Of a DNA stretch of 5,686 nucleotides, positions 1 through 5,076 are shown piece by piece. The position numbers and the translations under genes are program-made. Within the stretch, counting starts at the first letter, position 1. The number at the start of each line of letters is the position of its first letter. Location of the stretch: contig CAYZAK010000066.1 in the NCBI GenBank assembly GCA_964476445.1, positions 1 through 5,686 on the forward strand, in the 5' to 3' direction. The notes beneath the pieces were generated by a model. The model saw only the letters and a list, made by a program, of their open reading frames with translations. It searched no databases and had not been told where the DNA came from. The DNA comes from CAYZAK01 sp964476445. Lineage in GTDB: Bacteria > CG03 > SLGR01 > JAGXOG01.

Positions 1-18
1 ACAAACCTGATAGGGTCT

Positions 19-147
19 TTATGCCGGCTTAAATTTTACTTTTTTTTCAATGAACCTTATTGCTCTTTGATAATCTGTTTTTTTTACTTGACATATTATA
101 GGATGTCTTTCTTTTTCTTCTTTGTATTTTAAACGGTTAAAAAACAT
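19..147 (-). CDS. Possible 42-aa basic small protein overlapping the permease 3' end
   Basis: An ATG at 147-145 opens a 42-codon frame ending in TAA at 21-19. It overlaps the last 11 bases of the permease in the +1 frame. The product is strongly charged (about 15 Lys/Arg, with Glu and one Cys at residue 19). It begins MFFNRLKYKEEKERHP and ends in an amphipathic-looking stretch, RAIRFIEKKVKFKP, so its composition looks coding rather than random. There is no good Shine-Dalgarno site before the ATG, so it would depend on translational coupling to the permease. Alternatively it is a cytoplasmic C-terminal tail of the permease: skipping one base at the run of six T (144-139) joins ...GHVF directly to NRLKYKEE. 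I recognise no family, and chance remains possible. Confidence 0.4.
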   Translation of the reverse strand: MFFNRLKYKEEKERHPIICQVKKTDYQRAIRFIEKKVKFKPA

Positions 148-1312
148 GACCGTAAAACATACCGCTGGCGGTAGCCATTATTACCACCAGTACTACAAAA
201 ACTAAAGTTTTCTTTGTCCCCAGAACACTCCGTATAACCAGCATATTGGGCAAACTCAACGCCGGGCCGGCTAAAAGTAGGGCCAGAGCAGGTCCTTTTC
301 CCATCCCCGAACCAATCAGACCCTGCAATATAGGAACTTCGGTCAGTGTGGCAAAATACATCAATGCAGCGGATACAGAGGCAAAAAGATTAGCCCATAA
401 GCTGTTTCCCCCTACCAGGGATACAACCCAGCTTTCGGGAATCAAGGCCTTATGACCCGGCCGGCCTAAAAGAAAACCGGCCACCAGAACACCCGCAAAA
501 AGAAGGGGCAGAATCTGTTTGGCAAAGCCCCAGGTTGATTCTGTCCATGTTTTTATTTCATCTTTTTTAAACCAGCTGTACAGCATAACTCCGAGAAATA
601 CAAGGAGTCCCCCGGTTATATACCACTTTAGATTGTAAATAGCTTGCCATATTTTTATATTTTCAGCCGGGCCCCAGTTAGCAAAGATGAGTATTCCCAC
701 CAGAGTGGCAAAATAAATTACATTTTTCCATAGAGGTTTATCCGGACTTTCTTCTTCGCCTAACTGGAAATCCCCTTCTTCGTGGCGTTCTCTTTCTTCT
801 TTTAAAAATATAAAGTGCATTAAAAGTCCTATAACCACTGAAAATATTATAGCCCCCACCGCTCTTGCAATTCCAAGTTTTGGTCCAAGAACTCTTGCTG
901 TAAGAATTATTGCCAGAACGTTAATTGCGGGCCCTGAGTACAAAAAAGCTGTCGCCGGGCCTAATCCGGCACCCCGTTTATATATACCCGAAAAAAGCGG
1001 GAGAACAGTGCATGAACAGACCGCCAGAATGGTGCCCGATACAGAGGCCACTGTATAAGATAAGAATTTATTTGCTTGGGCCCCAAAATATTTTATTACC
1101 GCATTTTGGCTGACAAATACGGCTATCGCTCCGGCTATAAAAAAAGCGGGGATTAAACATAAGATCACATGCTGTCTGGCGTATTCTTGAAGCATCATAA
1201 AAGCTTCAAATATGGGTCCGGATAGTCCAAAGGTTTTAAAGGGTAGGTAATACGCCAATAAAAATACACCCATAATTAACAAAAATTTATATTTTTCTTT
1301 TATATTTTTAAT
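137..1312 (-). CDS. ArsP/COG0701-type membrane permease, probable metal(loid) efflux
   Basis: This is an integral membrane permease of the COG0701 (ArsP_1, UPF0718) family, whose studied members export trivalent organoarsenicals or metals. Numbered from the start chosen here (391 aa), it has a basic N-terminus and then about ten hydrophobic segments, with an acidic cytoplasm-like loop near 169-192. The Cys-Ser-Cys motif is at 99-101 and is followed by Pro105 and the family's Gly/Pro-rich SGPAIN stretch (126-131). The protein is internally duplicated: 105-145 matches 327-367 at an offset of 222 residues, 16 of 41 identical. The second half has no cysteines. I chose ATT at 1312-1310 because AGGAG lies 8 bases before it and the extension MKNIKEKYKF gives a normal positively charged N-terminus. 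The alternatives TTG (1282) and ATG (1273) have no ribosome binding site. It starts 36 bases after the arsR-type gene, so the two form an operon. The substrate is not decidable from sequence. Confidence 0.88.
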   Translation of the reverse strand: MKNIKEKYKFLLIMGVFLLAYYLPFKTFGLSGPIFEAFMMLQEYARQHVILCLIPAFFIAGAIAVFVSQNAVIKYFGAQANKFLSYTVASVSGTILAVCSCTVLPLFSGIYKRGAGLGPATAFLYSGPAINVLAIILTARVLGPKLGIARAVGAIIFSVVIGLLMHFIFLKEERERHEEGDFQLGEEESPDKPLWKNVIYFATLVGILIFANWGPAENIKIWQAIYNLKWYITGGLLVFLGVMLYSWFKKDEIKTWTESTWGFAKQILPLLFAGVLVAGFLLGRPGHKALIPESWVVSLVGGNSLWANLFASVSAALMYFATLTEVPILQGLIGSGMGKGPALALLLAGPALSLPNMLVIRSVLGTKKTLVFVVLVVIMATASGMFYGHVF

Positions 1313-1320
1313 GTTTTTTG

Positions 1321-1325
1321 CTCCT
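1321..1325 (-). promoter_or_regulatory. Shine-Dalgarno site that fixes the permease start at an ATT codon
   Basis: Read on the minus strand, AGGAG is followed by CAAAAAAC (8 bases) and then ATT in frame with the permease. No comparable site precedes the downstream TTG at 1282 or ATG at 1273. The spacing is ideal, and this is the main reason for extending the gene by ten codons. Confidence 0.7.
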
Positions 1326-1348
1326 ATCTTTTACTATAAATAAACACT

Positions 1349-1684
1349 TTAATTTCTCATATTCCTCTTTTTAACTTTTTTCATTTTCTTAAAAATTTCC
1401 AGAGGTAATTTCACTTCTTCAAGAACTCCCTTTACTACTTCTGAATTTAGTGCTTTAGAGTCTGTCGAATAAATAATCCACTTACCGTCCCGTTTATTTT
1501 TTATAAGGTTTGCATCGCTTAATTTTTTTAGAGCATGTGACACTCTCGACTGTTTCATATCAAGAATACTACTTATCTCACACACGCACAGCATTTCTTT
1601 GTTTAAAAGAAGAAAAATTTTCAGCCTGGTTTTACTGGACAGAGTCTTTAATAATTTTATATATTTTTTTATTTTCATATCCAT
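1349..1684 (-). CDS. ArsR/SmtB-family metal(loid)-responsive repressor
   Basis: A 111-residue winged-helix repressor of usual ArsR length. Residues 31-37 (MLCVCEI) match the ArsR metal-site motif ELCVCDL, giving a Cys33-x-Cys35 pair in the alpha-3 position. The third cysteine of the classical ArsR triad (ELCVCDLC) is Ser38 here. The recognition helix is about 44-55 (KQSRVSHALKKL), and the wing is about 64-73 (KRDGKWIIYS). The C-terminus is lysine-rich. By family knowledge it represses its own operon and lets go when As(III), Sb(III) or another thiophilic ion binds the cysteines. Start: ATG at 1684 has AGG abutting it, whereas the in-frame ATG at 1678 has AGGA at 5 bases, so the shorter 109-residue form is at least as likely. 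The permease follows after 36 bases. The operator is described separately. Confidence 0.92.
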   Translation of the reverse strand: MDMKIKKYIKLLKTLSSKTRLKIFLLLNKEMLCVCEISSILDMKQSRVSHALKKLSDANLIKNKRDGKWIIYSTDSKALNSEVVKGVLEEVKLPLEIFKKMKKVKKRNMRN

Positions 1685-1687
1685 CCT

Positions 1688-1711
1688 ATTAACATATTAT
1701 AATATATTAAT
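1688..1711. promoter_or_regulatory. Probable ArsR operator, 24-bp palindrome over the -10 box
   Basis: The 24 bases form a dyad with outer arms ATTAA/TTAAT and a fully symmetric 11-base core, TATTATAATAT. Only one position per arm breaks the symmetry (22 of 24 symmetric). It covers the -10 box and the expected transcription start immediately upstream of the repressor gene, which is where an autoregulating ArsR dimer would block RNA polymerase. The region is very AT-rich, which raises the chance of accidental symmetry, but length and position make a real operator likely. Confidence 0.65.
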
Positions 1712-1724
1712 ATATAAAAATCAA
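1696..1724 (-). promoter_or_regulatory. Sigma-70/A promoter of the arsR-permease operon
   Basis: On the minus strand a -35 TTGATT (1724-1719) is separated by exactly 17 bases from a perfect -10 TATAAT (1701-1696). The expected transcription start near 1689 leaves a leader of only about 5 bases to the ATG at 1684, or about 11 to the ATG at 1678. The second reading leaves room for the AGGA ribosome site and favours the shorter repressor. Confidence 0.75.
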
Positions 1725-1819
1725 AAAATATCAATTTATACGTGTATATTTTAAAATTTAAATTAGATATAGGTTAAAATTATAGTTATTTTCTAGGGCC
1801 GGTGAAACCGAAAAAGCAA

Positions 1820-2032
1820 TCATTCTATTTCCCAGTCTTCATCTGAATCATCATCTTCGGTCTCGTAGTTATATTCGTACTCGTATTCTTCCGCTGGATC
1901 AACGGGGATGTCTCTTTCTTGCTGTTCAACTTCCACTTCATAATTGTAATCAGAACCAATATTATCTTTTGCGCAACCGGTGATAAAAAAGATACAGAAA
2001 ATAAAAATTAGTGCTGATAACTTACTTATCAT
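1820..2032 (-). CDS. Small acidic lipoprotein (70 aa), function unknown
   Basis: A short lipoprotein precursor. Residues 1-19 form a signal peptide with Lys4, a hydrophobic core (LIFIFCIFF) and the lipobox ITGC, so Cys20 would be lipidated and the protein anchored on the outer face of the cytoplasmic membrane. The mature part is about 51 residues, of which 22 are Asp or Glu. It includes tyrosine-acid repeats (EYEYEYNYE) and an extremely acidic tail (DDDSDEDWEIE), so it is probably disordered and may bind cations. I chose ATG at 2032 because GGAGG lies just upstream (2040-2036, spacing 3). A TTG nine codons earlier has no ribosome site and would put RGRR-type residues before the signal. No family is recognised. 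It lies downstream of another tiny acidic lipoprotein gene. Confidence 0.8.
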   Translation of the reverse strand: MISKLSALIFIFCIFFITGCAKDNIGSDYNYEVEVEQQERDIPVDPAEEYEYEYNYETEDDDSDEDWEIE

Positions 2033-2070
2033 ATTCCTCCTGCCTCTCTTAATCTTCAATTTATGAGTTA

Positions 2071-2130
2071 TTCATTGCCCCGAAATCTTATCTGTATAAA
2101 CTTTTAGAATTTTATCTTCGGGGCAATGAA
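2071..2130. repeat. Perfect 14-bp inverted repeat between the two lipoprotein genes
   Basis: The left arm TTCATTGCCCCGAA (2071-2084) is matched without error by its reverse complement at 2117-2130, across a 32-base interior. The arms are much more GC-rich than the surroundings. Read on the minus strand it lies in the leader of the 70-aa lipoprotein and is not followed by a T-run. Read on the plus strand it is followed by AATTTATTTTG, only loosely terminator-like, with no plus-strand gene to end. It could be an mRNA processing or stability hairpin, a bidirectional terminator or a small dispersed palindromic element; the sequence does not decide. Confidence 0.7.
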
Positions 2131-2166
2131 AATTTATTTTGTTAACCTAGGTGGATTCATTAATCC

Positions 2167-2343
2167 TTAGAATCCCTCTTCAAATCCACCTTCTTCAGGT
2201 GTATCACCAGGTTCGGCGGGTTCCTCTCTTTCAAAAACCGGTTCTTCGTCAAATGCCGGTTCTTCAGGACCTCCGCACCCGGTTAATACTATAAGTCCCA
2301 GACAGCTAATTAAAGTTACAAATTTCAGAAATTTTGCGTTCAT
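2167..2343 (-). CDS. Tiny acidic lipoprotein (58 aa), function unknown
   Basis: A 58-codon gene, short enough to be missed by common length cutoffs. It has a full-strength ribosome site, AAGGAGGT (2355-2348), 4 bases before ATG at 2343. Translation starts MNAKFLKFVTLISCLGLIVL and runs straight into the lipobox LTGC, with lipidated Cys23 followed by Gly-Gly. The mature peptide is only 36 residues, with 14 Asp/Glu and many Pro and Gly. It contains a tandem hexapeptide, EEPAFD/EEPVFE. A perfect signal peptide, lipobox and ribosome site together make it a real gene despite its size. It resembles the downstream 70-aa lipoprotein in architecture but not clearly in sequence. It may be co-transcribed with it. 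I recognise no family. Confidence 0.85.
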   Translation of the reverse strand: MNAKFLKFVTLISCLGLIVLTGCGGPEEPAFDEEPVFEREEPAEPGDTPEEGGFEEGF

Positions 2344-2404
2344 GTCTACCTCCTTTTATTTTTACATACCTCACACTTAAAATTAACTTTAACTTTATTT
2401 CCTT

Positions 2405-2432
2405 TTAATAGAAAGCATATACAGGGTAACAA
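2405..2432 (-). promoter_or_regulatory. Weak candidate promoter for the 58-aa lipoprotein gene
   Basis: On the minus strand TTGTTA (2432-2427) and TATTAA (2410-2405) are separated by 16 bases, each matching four of six consensus positions. This would give a leader of about 55 bases to the ATG. In such AT-rich DNA a match of this quality is expected often. A TATAAT further up (2515-2510) is a better -10 but has no -35 partner. Confidence 0.2.
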
Positions 2433-2472
2433 AATCGATACGTTATATCAAACTGATAACTTAAAAACTATT

Positions 2473-2497
2473 TAAACCCTCAAATATTTGGGGTTTA
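2473..2497 (-). terminator. Hairpin downstream of the LonC-type gene, possible terminator
   Basis: AAACCC and CAA pair with TTG and GGGTTT around an ATAT loop, with one bulged base at 2480. On the minus strand the stem is followed by AAATAGTTTTT, an interrupted T-run. It lies about 105 bases after the protease stop codon and before the lipoprotein genes, a sensible place for a weak terminator. It could equally be a 5' stem-loop of a transcript started at the TATAAT at 2515-2510. The rest of 2344-2601 shows no open frame of note. Confidence 0.35.
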
Positions 2498-2601
2498 TCT
2501 TTAAAGTATATTATAAGGATTTTAATGAAAAAAGTTACCTAATAAGTTAAGTGAAATAAAACAGGACTATTGAGATTTTTAATCCTTCCCAAAAGATGAA
2601 A

Positions 2602-4986
2602 CTAATTATCTTTTTTATTTTCGTCTTTTTGAGAATTTTCTTTGGACAGTTCGGTATATTTTTCAAGCTGGGAGTTAACTTTATCGTATATTTCAGAAGA
2701 ATTTTTGCCGGTTAGAATCTTAATGCCTTCATCTACCGTACTTACCGGGTAGATGTGAAACTGGTTTTTTTTAACTGCTTCTATTACTTTCTCTTTCAAC
2801 ATAAGATGCTTAATATTTTCAGCTGGTATTAAAACTCCCTGTTTCCCGTTTAAACCTTTTAATTTACATACTTCAAAGTATCCTTCAATTTTCTGGTTTA
2901 CTCCCCCTATAGGCTGGATCTCGCCCCTCTGATTCACAGAACCGGTAACCGCTAACTCCTGCCTTAAAGGAATTCCGGATAAACTGGAAAGAAGACAGTA
3001 AAGCTCTGTACTGGAAGCACTATCCCCTTCAACTTCTTCGTATAGCTGTTCAAAAGTAATGCTTGCAGAAAATGAGAGCGGCTTGTCCCGGCCGAATTCC
3101 CCCCCCATATAACCGGTTAAGATCATAACGCCTTTGGAATGAATTTTGCCGCTCATATCAGTTTCCCGTTCAATATTTACTATTTTCCCTTCCCCTAAAT
3201 AGGTCCGCGCGGTTATACGGGAAGGTTTGCCGAACATATAATCCCCCATATCAAGAACGGAAAGACCGTTTATCTGGCCCGTCTTTTTTCCTTTGACATC
3301 TACCATTAAAGTATTTTCATCTATCAGTTCTCGGATTTTTTTCTCTACCATATTAGATCGGTATATTTTCTGTTCAATTGCTTTTTGTATATGTTCTTTT
3401 TTTACCAGGCGTTCACCGGTCTTTTTAGCCCAGTAATCCCCCTCCTTTACAATGTCGGCGATATCTAAAAACTTAGCTGAAAGTTTTTTCTTGTGAACAC
3501 TCTTTCGGGCCGAAAAATCCACTATCCTGGCAACCGCCTCTTTATTAAAAGGTAAAAGTTTACTTTCCTTACACTGATAGGCTACAAAATTACCGTAATT
3601 TTTTAAAGATTTTTTTGTGCGTTTCATAGTAGAATCAAAATCCACTTTAACTTTAAATAACTTTTTAAAATCTTCATCAAATTTATAAAGCAAGTGATAT
3701 ATAATAGGGCGCCCTACCATAATTACCTTTAAATTTACTTTTACCGGCTCCGGCTTTAAATTAGCTGTCTGAACCAAACCGTACTTTTGCTGAAGACTTT
3801 CTATTTCAACTTCCCCGTATTTTAGAATCCTTTTAAGGGCATCCCAGGTATAAGTATTATGCAGGATATCCGTGGCCTGAAGAATAAGATATCCACCATT
3901 AGCTTTATGTATACTGCCCGATTTTATCATGGTAAAATCCGTCTTTAAAATTCCCAGCTTCTGCTGATGTCCAACTTTCCCCACTATATTATGGTATATG
4001 GGATGTTCTTCGTTTATAACGGGGGCACCATTTAAATCGGAATTGTCCACAAATACATTCACTTTATATTTTTTCAGTATATTTTCCTCTTCTTTTCCTA
4101 TAAATACAATGTCATTCTGCTGTTTCTTGTCATTTTTAAAATAATCGACATTATAAAGGATATCTTCAACTATACTGTCAATATGGTTTACAACTCTTTT
4201 ATATTCTTTATATTTTTCTTTTAGTTCTTCCACCCGGTGTTCTATAGCATACATAACTATCTGCTTGTCTAATTTTTTTATTTCTTCCCTTGATTGACGC
4301 TGAAGCTCCTTTATTTTTCGGGTAGTGTCATTTATGGCCTCATATATCTCTTCGCGGTTTTTTTCAAGTTCTTTTTTTTCTTTCTCGGAAAGAGCCTGGT
4401 ACTCTTCTTCGCGAAGGGGATTGCTTTTTTCATTTAAAGGTATCACCGCTATACCGGTTATAGATTTTCTTATGGCAAATCCTTTTTTTTGAGCGTTTCT
4501 CTCTATTTTTGAAGAAAGTTCATCTTTTTCCTTTTTGATCTCTTCTACCACTTCTTTTTTGTTTTTTTCGTACTCATCGCTGGAAAAAGATTTTTTGGCC
4601 TCGTCCTGTATGCCATCTATAAATCTTTCCATATCTTCCTTTAATTCACTACCCATACCGGAGGTCAATTTAAGAACTTTAGGAGTATCCGGACTTTTAA
4701 AATTATATAAATAACAAATATCTTCCGGAGGTTTCTCTTTTTCAGCAATACTGTTAACTTTTTCTAAAATAGTAGTATTCCGTCCGGTACCGGCTTGCCC
4801 GGAAAGGTAAAGATTATACCCTTTACTCTCTATATTTAATCCGAAATCGATGGCTTTTACCGCTCTATTCTGATTTATAAGAACCATACCTTCCTCTATT
4901 TCATCGGTGGTTTCAAAATCGAATACCCGAGGATCGCATTTTTTACGCAATTCATCCGGTTTTAATTTGTATGTTTTTTTATTCAT
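2602..4986 (-). CDS. LonC-type (COG1067) Lon-like serine protease with AAA domain
   Basis: A 794-residue cytoplasmic Lon-like protease of the AAA_32 / LonC helical / Lon_C architecture, full length for the family. The N-terminal AAA-like part (about 20-110) carries a P-loop, GQAGTGRNT (63-71), with Arg where canonical Walker A has Lys. A Lys/Glu-rich helical, probably coiled-coil insertion follows (about 113-290). The second AAA segment has HKANGGYLILQATDIL (360-375), with Gln in the Walker-B-like strand where an acidic residue would be expected. The protease domain (about 560-760) contains GDSAS with nucleophile Ser656, the family signature TGSVNQRGEIQPIGG (681-695) and Lys699 of the Ser-Lys dyad in GVNQKIEG. 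A hydrophilic 34-residue tail ends the protein. ATG at 4986 has GGAGG four bases upstream. It is apparently monocistronic: the preceding gene is a pseudogene and a 258-base gap follows. Substrates are unknown. Confidence 0.93.
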   Translation of the reverse strand: MNKKTYKLKPDELRKKCDPRVFDFETTDEIEEGMVLINQNRAVKAIDFGLNIESKGYNLYLSGQAGTGRNTTILEKVNSIAEKEKPPEDICYLYNFKSPDTPKVLKLTSGMGSELKEDMERFIDGIQDEAKKSFSSDEYEKNKKEVVEEIKKEKDELSSKIERNAQKKGFAIRKSITGIAVIPLNEKSNPLREEEYQALSEKEKKELEKNREEIYEAINDTTRKIKELQRQSREEIKKLDKQIVMYAIEHRVEELKEKYKEYKRVVNHIDSIVEDILYNVDYFKNDKKQQNDIVFIGKEEENILKKYKVNVFVDNSDLNGAPVINEEHPIYHNIVGKVGHQQKLGILKTDFTMIKSGSIHKANGGYLILQATDILHNTYTWDALKRILKYGEVEIESLQQKYGLVQTANLKPEPVKVNLKVIMVGRPIIYHLLYKFDEDFKKLFKVKVDFDSTMKRTKKSLKNYGNFVAYQCKESKLLPFNKEAVARIVDFSARKSVHKKKLSAKFLDIADIVKEGDYWAKKTGERLVKKEHIQKAIEQKIYRSNMVEKKIRELIDENTLMVDVKGKKTGQINGLSVLDMGDYMFGKPSRITARTYLGEGKIVNIERETDMSGKIHSKGVMILTGYMGGEFGRDKPLSFSASITFEQLYEEVEGDSASSTELYCLLSSLSGIPLRQELAVTGSVNQRGEIQPIGGVNQKIEGYFEVCKLKGLNGKQGVLIPAENIKHLMLKEKVIEAVKKNQFHIYPVSTVDEGIKILTGKNSSEIYDKVNSQLEKYTELSKENSQKDENKKDN

Positions 4987-5024
4987 AGTTCCTCCAAAAT
5001 TCTATAGATATAATCTTTGTTTTT

Positions 5025-5050
5025 ATTATAATTATTTAGTTAAATAATTA
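5025..5050 (-). promoter_or_regulatory. Candidate -10 box plus perfect palindrome upstream of LonC-type gene
   Basis: A minus-strand TATAAT (5030-5025) abuts a perfect inverted repeat. TAATTATTTA (5029-5038) and TAAATAATTA (5041-5050) are separated by two bases. No good -35 stands at 16-18 bases, so the promoter would be weak or activator-dependent. The palindrome sits in the spacer position and could be an operator. The bases are all A/T apart from one G, so chance symmetry is a real possibility. Confidence 0.35.
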
Positions 5051-5076
5051 AACCGGGTGGACAATTATTTTATCGG

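Noticed and set aside
1..24. Terminator-like AGACC/GGTTT stem at the window edge after the small basic frame
   Set aside because: It is only five weak pairs including a wobble, and any T-run would lie beyond the window, so it cannot be supported.
47..94. 15-codon minus-strand frame starting ATG after a TATAAT
   Set aside because: It is too short, has no ribosome site and lies inside the better 42-codon frame.
246..455. Plus-strand open frame of 69 codons inside the permease gene
   Set aside because: It is antisense to a clearly recognisable membrane protein, has no ribosome site and its product has no coherent pattern.
925..1113. Plus-strand open frame of 62 codons inside the permease gene
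   Set aside because: It lies opposite the conserved CSC and SGP region of the permease and shows no start signals or family features.
1510..1692. Plus-strand open frame of 60 codons opposite the ArsR gene
   Set aside because: It is the antisense shadow of the helix-turn-helix coding region, and its Phe/Tyr/Leu-rich product is what AT-rich antisense gives.
1698..1703. Plus-strand TATAAT as a divergent promoter
   Set aside because: It is a by-product of the palindromic operator, and no plus-strand gene follows.
1801..1812. CGGT/ACCG mini-hairpin just after the 70-aa lipoprotein gene as its terminator
   Set aside because: The stem is only four base pairs and the T-run precedes rather than follows it on the coding strand.
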